Source: an uncultured Collinsella sp.
Lineage (GTDB): Bacteria; Actinomycetota; Coriobacteriia; Coriobacteriales; Coriobacteriaceae
NCBI GenBank assembly: GCA_900758885.1
Contig: CAAETD010000070.1
Coordinates: 1 to 64,000, forward strand
Reading direction: 5' to 3'
Length of the DNA: 64,000 nt
In this document: in pieces, positions 41,258 through 48,544 of the stretch
Position numbering within the stretch: position 1 is the stretch's first letter
Layout: each line of letters starts with the position of its first letter
Position numbers and translations under genes: made by a program
Notes under the pieces: model-generated
Databases searched by the model: none
The model's input: the letters and a program-made list of their open reading frames with translations, nothing else
Told to the model about the DNA's origin: nothing

Positions 41258-42226
41258 ATGAACGTTTCACAAGCACTCGAATACGAGCGCCAGCCGTTTA
41301 TTCCCATGTTTATCTATGGCGATCACGGCGCCATGGAGTCCGAGCGCCAGAAGGGCGAGGAGGCCCTTAAGGTGCTCGAAACCGAGTACTTTACCGCCGA
41401 GGGCGACCCCAGCTTCGACTTTGCCACCGTGCGCGACCTGGCTGACCGCAACCGCGACCTGTGCGACCAGATTGGCGAGGCGCGCCTGCGCAACGTGACG
41501 CCCGCGACGCTTTCGCGCGGCCTGTCCGATGCCGACACCTGCGCCGCCATCGGTAAGATGCAAAAGCGCACCGCCGCGTCGGTCATGCGCGAGATCCGCG
41601 GCGACCGCGACGCGCTCGGCGTGGCCTACGCCCGCAAGCCCATCCAGGGCACCGTGCTCGGTATCGACATCGAGACCACCGGCCGTGCACCCGAGCGCGG
41701 CTATATCATCAACGTGGGCTGGGAAATCATGGACCTCACCAGCGACGCCGTGCCGCATGACGCCGAGGCACACTACTGCGGCCTGCCCGATATCTACCGC
41801 GGCGAGGATGTGCCGCTGTCGAAAATCCACCACATCACCTGGGACGACATCGACGGCAAAACGCCCTTCCGCGAGAACAAGGAATTACAGAAGCAGCTGC
41901 TCAAGCTTATGAAGAAGTACCCGTACATGGCGCATAACGCCGCGTTCGAGGACAGCTGGTTCAAAATTCATCTGGACGGTTACGCCGAGGCACGCCGCGC
42001 CGGCAAGATTATCGTCATCGACTCGCGCCAGATCTGCCGCAGCTTGGACGCCGACGTGCGCTCGCTCCCCCGCGAGTCCGCGCCCGCCGCGCTCGAGAAC
42101 TGGGCGCGCCGCCGTGGCACCCTCGCCGCCGATGCCAACGAGCAGCATCTGGGTCTGGACGACACCGACCTCATGCTCCGCACCGTCCAAGCCGAGTTCA
42201 ACCTCAAGAACCTGTTTGCCAAGTAG
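41258..42226 (+). CDS. DEDD-family 3'-5' exonuclease
   Basis: This 322-residue protein has an N-terminal helical region (to about residue 125) of unknown role, then an RNase T/DnaQ-type exonuclease domain. Motif I is GIDIETTG (D and E, about residues 133-140), motif II PYMAHNAAFEDSWF (about 226-239), and motif III HLGLDDTDLM, HxxxD type (about 301). The acidic residues needed for two-metal catalysis are all present. Substrate DNA or RNA unknown; it is not the polymerase III epsilon subunit by context. AAGGAGCAGTTAT precedes the ATG. It is divergent from the metal exporter. Confidence 0.88.
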   Translation: MNVSQALEYERQPFIPMFIYGDHGAMESERQKGEEALKVLETEYFTAEGDPSFDFATVRDLADRNRDLCDQIGEARLRNVTPATLSRGLSDADTCAAIGKMQKRTAASVMREIRGDRDALGVAYARKPIQGTVLGIDIETTGRAPERGYIINVGWEIMDLTSDAVPHDAEAHYCGLPDIYRGEDVPLSKIHHITWDDIDGKTPFRENKELQKQLLKLMKKYPYMAHNAAFEDSWFKIHLDGYAEARRAGKIIVIDSRQICRSLDADVRSLPRESAPAALENWARRRGTLAADANEQHLGLDDTDLMLRTVQAEFNLKNLFAK

Positions 42227-42577
42227 AAACGTCTACGACAAACTCCGGCGTAGATCACGAGCGGCCTCGCAGCGGAAAACCCCGCAGCGGGGCCGCCCTA
42301 CATTCCACAGATAGATCTGCCATCACAAATTCTGAACCCTCATTTTGAACGATTTTGGCCAATTCCCGACACGTAATTCGTTGTCGAATGGTGATGCATC
42401 ACAATCAAATGTGCAGCAATTGAGTAGTTATATGCTATAGCTAAGCTGCGAAAACTTTTATTTAGGGCATACCAACTCATAATTGCGTCAAGCTTTTGGA
42501 CAGCATTTGGTTAGACCTCTAAAACGACTTTTTCACTCAGCGCCATCAACACGGCATTAGCTGACACGATATATACC
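42227..42577. other. AT-rich intergenic region preceding the orphan gene
   Basis: This 351-bp spacer starts with a GC-rich hairpin relic (AACCCCGCAGCGGGGCCGCC). From about 42320 it becomes strikingly AT-rich compared with all neighbours. I see no RNA gene or coding frame. Two possible -10 elements (TATGCTATAG at about 42430; GATATA at 42568-42573) occur but no paired good -35. It probably belongs to the same imported segment as the orphan gene. Confidence 0.5.
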
Positions 42578-43768
42578 ATGAGTATCGTATTGTCACATAC
42601 CACTGCAAAAGCGGTCTACCAGGCCGTGCATTCGGTGTCTGCGAAAGGCATCGAGTCCTGTAACCCTGCCGCGATTTACGGATCATGTCCCACCGGAACG
42701 CTCCTTGACGCAGCCGCAGAATGGCTCACCAAACATGATGTTTCCCTCGGCGCAAATGATTCCCTCGAGGTGATGGTGTTTGATCGCAGGAATGCGCGCT
42801 ATGCAATGAACTGTCAATGCCACGTTTCGTCAAAACGATTCTCGAACTCACGCTTTATAGAGCTTGAAGATGGCATCTTCATTGTTGGCGTTGAGCTTTG
42901 CGCACTTCAAGCCGCCACCTATCTCCCTTTTCGCGAACTGGTGGAGTACTACTTTGAATTGTGCAGCGCTTACTCCCTTGGAACCGGCTCTTCCACCTCT
43001 TATAACGAGCGTTTCGCGCTCACCTCGACCGAGAGGTTAAAGCAGTTCTTTAATTCCATTACCAGATGCGACGGTTTGGCCCTTGCCCGAAAGGCGATCC
43101 AATGTGTACGCGACGGATGCCGGTCTCCCATGGAAACGGCATTTGTCATGATGCTAACGCTGCCCAAAAGCGAAGGAGGGCTTGGTATTAAGGGAATTGA
43201 GACCGATTACGAGGTGCAGGTCACCGCCGCCGCAAAGAATCTCACGAGACGCAAAAAGTTCTTTATGGATGCGTATCTAAAGAAATCTCGCACAGACATT
43301 GAATACAACGGTTTTTATCATGACGCGGAAGAAGACCGCGCCATCGATGAGGAACGCAAGAATGCGCTTGCGTCCATGGGATACGGAATCATCACCGTCA
43401 GCCGTTATTCCTTTATGCATGCCAGCTCTTTCGTTAGGGTCATGGAAGCAATCCAGCGGAAAGAGGGCGTACGCCCCTCGCGTCTACCAAAAGACTTTCA
43501 AATCATGCAAGAGGACCTGAGACAGTTTGTGCTCAGAAGGTTTATAGAAGAGAAAAGGCGAATTCAGAAGCAGCTTCGCCAGGATTCCGAAGAGCGCCAA
43601 CGAATCGACCTCGAAAAAGCAACACTCGAAGGCATCACGCTGGATGACCCGACAATTAATGAAGTTACAGCAATCGATGACATGCAGACAGTCGAATCCG
43701 ACAGCCCATCATTTGCCCAAACAAGCAGCCTCGCGCCCGAGGGCAGGGTCTTCGGGGCCGGAGACTAG
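42578..43768 (+). CDS. Orphan protein with probable Vsr/DUF559-like nuclease fold
   Basis: 396 residues. I recognise only a domain pattern. The motif SPMETAFVMMLTLPKSEGGLG (about residues 188-208) is followed by TDIEYNGFYHDAEEDRAIDEERKNALASMGYGIITVSR (about 246-285). This fits the PD-(D/E)XK-like layout of DUF559/Vsr-type endonuclease domains (acidic residue, E-x-N, His-Asp, helix with RRNAL, beta strand ending T-V-S-R). A polar tail follows. The body has lower GC and less biased codons than its neighbours. The ATG has no Shine-Dalgarno (CACGATATATACC), and an in-frame stop lies 65 bp upstream with no alternative start, so the message may be leaderless. The whole gene seems imported; function unknown. 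Confidence 0.75.
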   Translation: MSIVLSHTTAKAVYQAVHSVSAKGIESCNPAAIYGSCPTGTLLDAAAEWLTKHDVSLGANDSLEVMVFDRRNARYAMNCQCHVSSKRFSNSRFIELEDGIFIVGVELCALQAATYLPFRELVEYYFELCSAYSLGTGSSTSYNERFALTSTERLKQFFNSITRCDGLALARKAIQCVRDGCRSPMETAFVMMLTLPKSEGGLGIKGIETDYEVQVTAAAKNLTRRKKFFMDAYLKKSRTDIEYNGFYHDAEEDRAIDEERKNALASMGYGIITVSRYSFMHASSFVRVMEAIQRKEGVRPSRLPKDFQIMQEDLRQFVLRRFIEEKRRIQKQLRQDSEERQRIDLEKATLEGITLDDPTINEVTAIDDMQTVESDSPSFAQTSSLAPEGRVFGAGD

Positions 43769-43778
43769 GCCGGCTAAC

Positions 43779-44030
43779 AAGGTGGGTACCCTAGCGACGT
43801 GCAAAATTGCGAGTATTCAGCAGGGTCGGGTGTCTATCACCCTCGAGTGGATCCAAATGTGGAGCGAAATCACTCTTGCGTGAGAGCGTTAGGCAACATT
43901 TGAGGAAGAACTCATCGGATTAACACCCTAAGATAACTCTTGAACTGCATTATATGACCTGCAATAAATTAGCGGACCCCTATAGTTGCAGAATACTCCA
44001 TTTTTTGCACGGCACGAGGGTACCCACCTT
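43779..44030. repeat. 44-bp imperfect inverted-repeat pair flanking an AT-rich core
   Basis: Left arm 43779-43822 and right arm 43987-44030 agree at about 36 of 44 positions. Both start AAGGTGGGTACCCT (read inward) and include CGTGCAAAA and GAGTATTC. The enclosed 160 bp or so has no gene. The left arm begins about 10 bp after the orphan nuclease-like gene ends. It could be the termini of a small non-autonomous element or a specific binding site. No target duplication is evident to the eye. Confidence 0.75.
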
Positions 44031-44113
44031 GGCATCGACTATCAAAAAACGCTCAGTCCGGGATCTCGTCCACTATTCCCCATCATTTTGTACAACGAAT
44101 TACCTGAACGTCA

Positions 44114-44141
44114 TTGACATATGAACATGCACTCATATAAT
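44114..44141 (+). promoter_or_regulatory. Consensus promoter of arsR with overlapping operator O1
   Basis: TTGACA, 16-bp spacer, TATAAT: an exact consensus match. The operator-like ATATGA-N8-TCATAT (44119-44138) spans the spacer, so a bound repressor would block RNA polymerase. Confidence 0.85.
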
Positions 44142-44153
44142 CGAAAGTAAATT

Positions 44154-44173
44154 ATATGAGCGCATGTTCATAT
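44154..44173 (+). promoter_or_regulatory. Operator O2 of the arsR unit
   Basis: ATATGAGCGCATGTTCATAT, the same ATATGA-N8-TCATAT architecture as O1. It also pairs as an arm with O1: the arms at 44118-44141 and 44151-44174 differ at one of 24 bases. It ends just before the AAAGGA ribosome-binding site. Confidence 0.8.
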
Positions 44174-44187
44174 GAAAGGATATTGCA

Positions 44188-44553
44188 ATGAGCATCCGCG
44201 TTGATGAAACGAAACTCGACATCGAGGCCACCGAACCCGCGATCCCGACCACCTGCTCGCCCGAGGACCTTCCCGACGAGGAGCTTCTCTACGACCTCGC
44301 CGACCTGTTCAAGGTCTTCAGCGACACCACGCGCATCAAGATCCTTTACGCCCTCATGGGCCGCGAGCTCTGCGTGGCAGACATCGCCGAAGCGACCGAA
44401 ACCTCGCAGTCCGCGGTGTCGCACCAGCTGCGCACACTCAAGCAGTCGCACCTGGTTAAATTCCGGCGCGACGGGCGCAATATCCTATACTCGCTCGCCG
44501 ACGACCACGTCTACACCATGCTCAACCAGGGCATGAGCCATATCTGCGAATAG
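44188..44553 (+). CDS. ArsR/SmtB-family metal-sensing repressor
   Basis: A 121-residue winged-helix repressor released from DNA by metal. The helix-turn-helix is ELCVADIAEATETSQSAVSHQLRTLKQSHLV (residues 71-101). The dimer-interface zinc site of SmtB/CzrA (alpha-5) is fully kept: SLADDHVYTMLNQGMSHICE provides the Asp, His, His and Glu ligands. The ELCV cysteine of the alpha-3 region is also present, so Zn, Cd or Co sensing is expected rather than arsenite. It is autoregulated through O1/O2 and probably controls the ATPase through O3. AAAGGATATTGCA precedes the ATG. The HMA gene follows 62 bp downstream. Confidence 0.93.
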   Translation: MSIRVDETKLDIEATEPAIPTTCSPEDLPDEELLYDLADLFKVFSDTTRIKILYALMGRELCVADIAEATETSQSAVSHQLRTLKQSHLVKFRRDGRNILYSLADDHVYTMLNQGMSHICE

Positions 44554-44615
44554 CAACCAACCACGGTACCAGCGCGGCCTGCACCCAAGCCGCAAAAACG
44601 GGAAAGGAACCCACC

Positions 44616-44834
44616 ATGAAAAAGCAGTACAAGCTCGATGAGATCGATTGCGCCAACTGTGCGCGCGAGCTTCAGGACGAGCTGGCCAAGCTCGAGGGCG
44701 TCAAGTCCGTTTCGGTCAACTTTATGACCCAGAAGCTAACGCTCGAGGCCAATGAAGCCGAGTTCGACGAGGTCCTCGACCGCGTTGTGGAGTTCACCGC
44801 CGACGCCGAGCCGGACTGCGAGATCATTCTCTAG
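44616..44834 (+). CDS. Stand-alone heavy-metal-associated (HMA) domain protein
   Basis: This 72-residue protein has the ferredoxin-like HMA fold: KKQYKLDEIDCANCARELQDELAKLEGVKSVSVNFMTQKLTLEA. The metal-binding CxxC is CANC (residues 12-15); the loop acid D11 before the CxxC is typical of zinc/cadmium rather than copper domains. In many bacteria this domain is fused to the ATPase; here the ATPase gene lacks it and starts 100 bp further on, so the two probably act together. AAAGGAACCCACC precedes the ATG. Confidence 0.92.
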   Translation: MKKQYKLDEIDCANCARELQDELAKLEGVKSVSVNFMTQKLTLEANEAEFDEVLDRVVEFTADAEPDCEIIL

Positions 44835-44891
44835 CTCAGGTTTACGCCAACCCGCAAGGCCGCGCTTGCCGTGGCCTTTGCTCGCGAAATT

Positions 44892-44911
44892 GTATGAGCG
44901 AGTGTTCATAC
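44892..44911 (+). promoter_or_regulatory. Operator O3 upstream of the metal ATPase
   Basis: GTATGAGCGAGTGTTCATAC has the same TATGA-N8-TCATA form as O1/O2; TGTATGAGCGAGTGTTCATACA is a 22-bp dyad. It lies 24 bp before the ATPase start, between hma and the ATPase. This implies separate repression of the ATPase in addition to the upstream promoter. Confidence 0.75.
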
Positions 44912-44934
44912 ATTCAAATGGGAGGATACGAGTC

Positions 44935-46887
44935 ATGGCCACCGCCGACCCCAAGAAGAAAAAGAAGAAGCGTAGGAAAAAAGAGTCGCTCGAGCATAAG
45001 CGCAACCGCATCCTGGTAGCGCTGGGCATTTTTGCCGTGGTGTACGCCCTCGATGAGCTCGGCACCCTCACCGCCGCATTCGGTACCCCGGGCGACATCT
45101 ACGCCAGCTTTATGCTGTTCCTCATACCGTTTTTGATTGCCGGCTACGACGTGCTGCAAAAGGCATTCAATAACATCCGCCGCGGCAAGGCCTTCGATGA
45201 GAGCTTCCTTATGGCAGTCGCGACCATCGGCGCGTTTGCCATGGTGCTCTTCCCCGACACAGACCCGCACATGGCCGAAGGCGCCGCCGTCATGCTGTTC
45301 TACCAGGTCGGCGAGCTGTTCCAGGCATACGCCGTGGGCAAGAGCCGCAAGTCGATCAGCGCCATGATGGACATCGCGCCCGACTACGCTAACGTCGAGC
45401 AAGCCGACGGCTCACTCGAACAGGTCTTCCCCGATGACATCGCGGTCGGCACCGTGATCGTGGTCAAGCCCGGCGAGCGCGTGCCTATCGACGGCGTCAT
45501 CGTCGAGGGCGAAACCCAGCTCGACACCGCCGCACTCACGGGCGAGTCAGTTCCCCGCCCCGCCAAGTCCGGCGACGATATCATCAGCGGCTGCATCAAC
45601 ATGACGGGGCTCATCCACGTGCGCACCACCAAGCCATTTGGCGAATCCACCGTCGCGCGCGTCCTGGAGCTCGTAGAAAACGCCAGCGAAAAGAAGGCGC
45701 GCACCGAGAACTTCATCACGCGCTTTGCCCGCATCTACACGCCCGCCGTCACCGGCGCTGCCGCGGTGCTCGCGCTCGGCGGCGGCTTGGTCACCGGCGC
45801 CTGGTCCGACTGGATCCTGCGCGGCCTGACCTTCCTGGTCGTCAGCTGCCCGTGCGCGCTCGTGATTAGCGTCCCGCTCAGCTTCTTTGGCGGCATTGGC
45901 GGCGCATCCAAGCTGGGCGTCCTCATCAAGGGCTCCAACTACCTCGAGACGCTCGCCGATGTGGACACCGTCGTCTTTGACAAGACCGGCACGCTCACCA
46001 ACGGCACGTTTTCGGTCGTGGCGGTACACCCCGAAGCCGGCTATACCGAGCAGTCGTTGCTCGAGGTCGCCGCCCTTGCCGAGTCGTTCTCCGACCATCC
46101 CATCGCGCAGTCCGTGCGTGTCGCCTACCAGGGCGAGGTCGACCCCAAGCGCGTTAGCGACTCCGCCAACGACGCGGGCCACGGCGTGACGGCGACCATC
46201 GACGGCAAGCATGTCGTCGTCGGCAACGCCAAGATGCTCGCCGCGGCCGGCGTTGAAACACCGGACTGTGAGGTTGTCGGCACGATCCTCCACGTGCTCG
46301 TAGACGGCGTGTATGTCGGCCACATCGTGATTGCTGATACCGTAAAGGCCGATGCCGAACAGACGATTCGCGACCTGCACGCCGCCGGCGTTAAGCGCAC
46401 CGTTATGCTCACGGGCGACCGCGAGGAAGTGGCTGCGTCTGTTGCCGAACAGTTGGGGCTCGACGAGTTCCACGCGCAGCTGCTGCCGGGCGACAAGGTC
46501 GAGCGTGTCGAGGCATTGCTGGCGGCCGAGTCGGGTAAAGGTAAGCTCGCCTTTGTGGGCGACGGCATCAACGATGCACCCGTGCTCACCCGCGCCGATG
46601 TGGGCATTGCCATGGGCGCCATGGGGTCCGACGCCGCGATTGAGGCCGCCGACGTGGTGCTCATGGATGACAAGCCGTCCAACATCTCCCGCGCGATCCG
46701 CGTGGCGCGCAAGACCATGTCGATTGTCTGGCAGAACATCATCTTCGCGCTGGGGATTAAGCTGCTGATCCTGGTGCTTGCGGCGTTCGGCATCGCCAAC
46801 ATGTGGCTTGCCGTCTTTGGCGACGTGGGCGTGGCAATCATAGCCATCCTGAACGCCATGCGCGCGATGGGTGTCAAGAACCTGTAG
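44935..46887 (+). CDS. P1B-type heavy-metal-transporting ATPase (Zn/Cd/Pb type)
   Basis: The 650-residue pump exports soft divalent metals. In order: a Lys/Arg-rich N-terminus (KKKKKKRRKKES) in place of an HMA domain; the actuator motif DTAALTGESVPRPAKSGDD (about 183-202); the intramembrane metal motif SCPCALV (CPC, near residue 303); the phosphorylation site VFDKTGTLTNG (near 348); the SDHPIAQS HP motif; GDREEVAASVAEQLGL; and GDGINDAPVL near 542. All catalytic residues are present. The CPC plus a separate CANC protein, and the SmtB-like regulator, point to Zn/Cd/Pb. I chose ATG 44935 after GGGAGGATACGAGTC; upstream in-frame sequence overlaps hma and is not conserved. Confidence 0.95.
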   Translation: MATADPKKKKKKRRKKESLEHKRNRILVALGIFAVVYALDELGTLTAAFGTPGDIYASFMLFLIPFLIAGYDVLQKAFNNIRRGKAFDESFLMAVATIGAFAMVLFPDTDPHMAEGAAVMLFYQVGELFQAYAVGKSRKSISAMMDIAPDYANVEQADGSLEQVFPDDIAVGTVIVVKPGERVPIDGVIVEGETQLDTAALTGESVPRPAKSGDDIISGCINMTGLIHVRTTKPFGESTVARVLELVENASEKKARTENFITRFARIYTPAVTGAAAVLALGGGLVTGAWSDWILRGLTFLVVSCPCALVISVPLSFFGGIGGASKLGVLIKGSNYLETLADVDTVVFDKTGTLTNGTFSVVAVHPEAGYTEQSLLEVAALAESFSDHPIAQSVRVAYQGEVDPKRVSDSANDAGHGVTATIDGKHVVVGNAKMLAAAGVETPDCEVVGTILHVLVDGVYVGHIVIADTVKADAEQTIRDLHAAGVKRTVMLTGDREEVAASVAEQLGLDEFHAQLLPGDKVERVEALLAAESGKGKLAFVGDGINDAPVLTRADVGIAMGAMGSDAAIEAADVVLMDDKPSNISRAIRVARKTMSIVWQNIIFALGIKLLILVLAAFGIANMWLAVFGDVGVAIIAILNAMRAMGVKNL

Positions 46888-46903
46888 CGCTCGTGGTCCC
46901 TCT

Positions 46904-47030
46904 GGCCGGGGCCGGGCTTGGTTTTGAAAACGTCCTCGCGCATGAGGCCCGCCTTTCCTGCTCCTGCGGAGCAACGGAAAGGCGGGCCTCGCGCTGAGGA
47001 ATGTTTTCAAAACCAAGCCCGGCCCCGGCC
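46904..47030. repeat. Very long fold-back hairpin (about 55-61 bp stem)
   Basis: The left arm 46904-46958 begins GGCCGGGGCCGGGCTTGG and runs through TTTTGAAAACG. The right arm 46976-47030 is its near-complement, ending CCAAGCCCGGCCCCGGCC. The apex is a further TGCTCC-TGC-GGAGCA stem. Only a few mismatches (around ACGTCC/GGAATG and GCATGAGG/CCTCGCGC) interrupt the pairing. It sits 17 bp after the ATPase stop, between convergent genes, and has no T tail. Confidence 0.9.
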
Positions 47031-47126
47031 TGCGGTGACGTTGTTGACGGTTCTTGGGCATCGCTTGCTGGCGGGGTTCCTTGTCTGAGTTGGAGTTAGT
47101 TGGTGGGGCTACTGGTCCCGATCGCT

Positions 47127-47147
47127 GTCCCGCGCCTTTGGCGCGGG
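47127..47147. repeat. Short GC-rich hairpin past the DtxR gene
   Basis: CCCGCGCC-TTT-GGCGCGGG, perfect, 20 bp past the end of the minus-strand DtxR gene. It may slow or end transcription, although no T run follows on the minus strand. Confidence 0.5.
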
Positions 47148-47168
47148 AGGCGCGCCGCTGCGGGAATG

Positions 47169-47558
47169 CTAGTCGGTCATTGTTGGCGCCGAAGCGCCAT
47201 CCCGCCTCAGCATCGACCTTAGCTTCTCGAAGCTCTCCTCGCTCAGGCAATGTTCCATGTGGCAGCCCTCTTGCGAGGCAACCTCAGGCGCTACGCCTGC
47301 GTCCTCGAGCAGCCCTACAAAAAAGCAATGGCGCTCCCACATTTGGCGAGCGACCTCCAGACCGCGTTCCGTCAGATGCACATCGCGTTTGCCCATCTCC
47401 ACGTAGCCGTTACTCTCTAAGGTCGCCATGGCCTTGGAAACGCTCGCCTTGGTTACGCCCAGGTATTCGGCAACGTCAATCGATCGAACGATGCCTTGGT
47501 GCTTCGAGAGCACATAAATAGATTCGAGATAGTCTTCTCCGGATTCACGTAGGGCCAT
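47169..47558 (-). CDS. DtxR/MntR-family metalloregulator
   Basis: 129 residues. The N-terminal helix-turn-helix is ALRESGEDYLESIYVLSKHQGIVRSIDVAEYLGVTKASVSKAMATLESNGYVEMGKRDVHLTERG (residues 2-65). The dimerisation and metal-binding domain ends in EVASQEGCHMEHCLSEESFEKL, with the Cys/His/Glu ligands (about 100-115) of the family. It lacks the SH3-like third domain of DtxR/IdeR, as in MntR/ScaR. It binds Fe or Mn and represses uptake or redox genes. I placed the start at 47558 (MALRESGED) after GAAAGGCGGCCC. An inverted repeat GTTAGCC/GGCTAAC lies 26 bp upstream, perhaps an autoregulatory site. Confidence 0.92.
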   Translation of the reverse strand: MALRESGEDYLESIYVLSKHQGIVRSIDVAEYLGVTKASVSKAMATLESNGYVEMGKRDVHLTERGLEVARQMWERHCFFVGLLEDAGVAPEVASQEGCHMEHCLSEESFEKLRSMLRRDGASAPTMTD

Positions 47559-47583
47559 GGGCCGCCTTTCGCGATGATTGCTA

Positions 47584-47613
47584 GTTAGCCTTTGGATACT
47601 TTCCACGGCTAAC
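47584..47613. promoter_or_regulatory. Inverted repeat upstream of dtxR, candidate operator
   Basis: GTTAGCC, 16-base gap, GGCTAAC. The half-sites TTAGCC/GGCTAA resemble DtxR/MntR half-sites (consensus includes TTAGCCTAA). Confidence 0.4.
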
Positions 47614-47709
47614 TTTACCGCGAAGTTGCCCATGTCTTACTACGTTGTTTAAAAAGTTAACCGTGTTTCACAAAACGCACAGGACGAAAACAAAACGGGG
47701 ACACGCCCC

Positions 47710-47762
47710 GCAAGGAGTGTCCCCAGGTGCCGGCAGATAAGGAACGTCCCCAAGTGCCGAGC
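47710..47762. repeat. Dispersed repeat family B copy
   Basis: CAAGGAGTGTCCCCAGGTGC CGGCAGATAAGGAACGTCC CCAAGTGCCGAGCC: near-identical to the core at 14142. It lies just past the end of the Cof-like HAD gene. Confidence 0.75.
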
Positions 47763-47767
47763 CGCAG

Positions 47768-48538
47768 CTATAACAGTCCAAAGTACTTCGCGGCGTTGTA
47801 GATGCCGTCGTCGTCCACGGCAGTCGTCACATAGGTCGCCGCGGCCTTCACGGTATCCTGCGCGTTGCCCATGGCCACACTTGTGCCCACGGCCGAGAAC
47901 ATCGACAGGTCGTTCTCGCCGTCGCCAAAGGCAATCGCTTCACTCGCGTCGATGCCCAGGCGCTCCAGCGTCGCCGCCACACCCAGGTCCTTGCCGCCGT
48001 TGGCCGGAATAATGTCGCAGAACAGGTCGCACCAGCGCGTGGTGAGCGAATGCGACACGGCATCGGTCACGATGTGCTCGTCAACTGGGTCAACAAAGGC
48101 ACAGAACTGATAGACCGGCGCGTCAAAGGCATGCTCAAACGGCTCCTCGTGGTAGACGATTCCCGCGTTGCTGCCAGCCGTCACCACGCGCTCGGACAGG
48201 CGGTTCACAAACGAGTTCTCGCCCTGCATGCACAGTGAGTCGTAGCGCCCCTGCGCCACCTGGTCCACAATCACCGCAACATCGTCCGGATCGATCGGGC
48301 AGCTGCGGTAGACGCCCTTGGCATCAAAACAGTGCTGGCCCGAAAGCGTAATGTACGCATCCCAACCCAAGTCGAACAGCCAATCCGGCATCTGGTAGGT
48401 CGGGCGACCCGTGGCGATTATGCACGCAACCCCCTGCTCGCGAAAGCTGTCGAGCACCTGCTGCGCCGACGCCGGAATCCGATGGGTCTTAAAGCTCAGC
48501 AACGTGCCGTCGATATCGAAAAACGCAGCCTTGATCAT
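47768..48538 (-). CDS. HAD-superfamily Cof-like hydrolase
   Basis: This 256-residue Mg-dependent phosphatase starts MIKAAFFDIDGTLLSFKTHRIP, with the DxD nucleophile at residues 8-10. It continues with ACIIATGRPTYQMPDWL (motif II Thr), a large C2B cap (to about residue 180), NGGKDLGVAATLERLGI with motif III Lys, and AIAFGDGENDLSMF with the motif IV acids. It belongs to the Cof/YidA/YbiV group that cleaves sugar phosphates or flavin-type phosphates. It starts 6 bp after the ABC-F stop, so the two are co-transcribed and probably translationally coupled. GGAG in the ABC-F tail serves as Shine-Dalgarno. Confidence 0.92.
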   Translation of the reverse strand: MIKAAFFDIDGTLLSFKTHRIPASAQQVLDSFREQGVACIIATGRPTYQMPDWLFDLGWDAYITLSGQHCFDAKGVYRSCPIDPDDVAVIVDQVAQGRYDSLCMQGENSFVNRLSERVVTAGSNAGIVYHEEPFEHAFDAPVYQFCAFVDPVDEHIVTDAVSHSLTTRWCDLFCDIIPANGGKDLGVAATLERLGIDASEAIAFGDGENDLSMFSAVGTSVAMGNAQDTVKAAATYVTTAVDDDGIYNAAKYFGLL

Positions 48539-48544
48539 CCTTGC

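Noticed and set aside
45547..47250. 567-codon minus-strand open frame across the metal ATPase
   Set aside because: It is antisense to catalytic ATPase motifs and runs through the fold-back hairpin; not credible.
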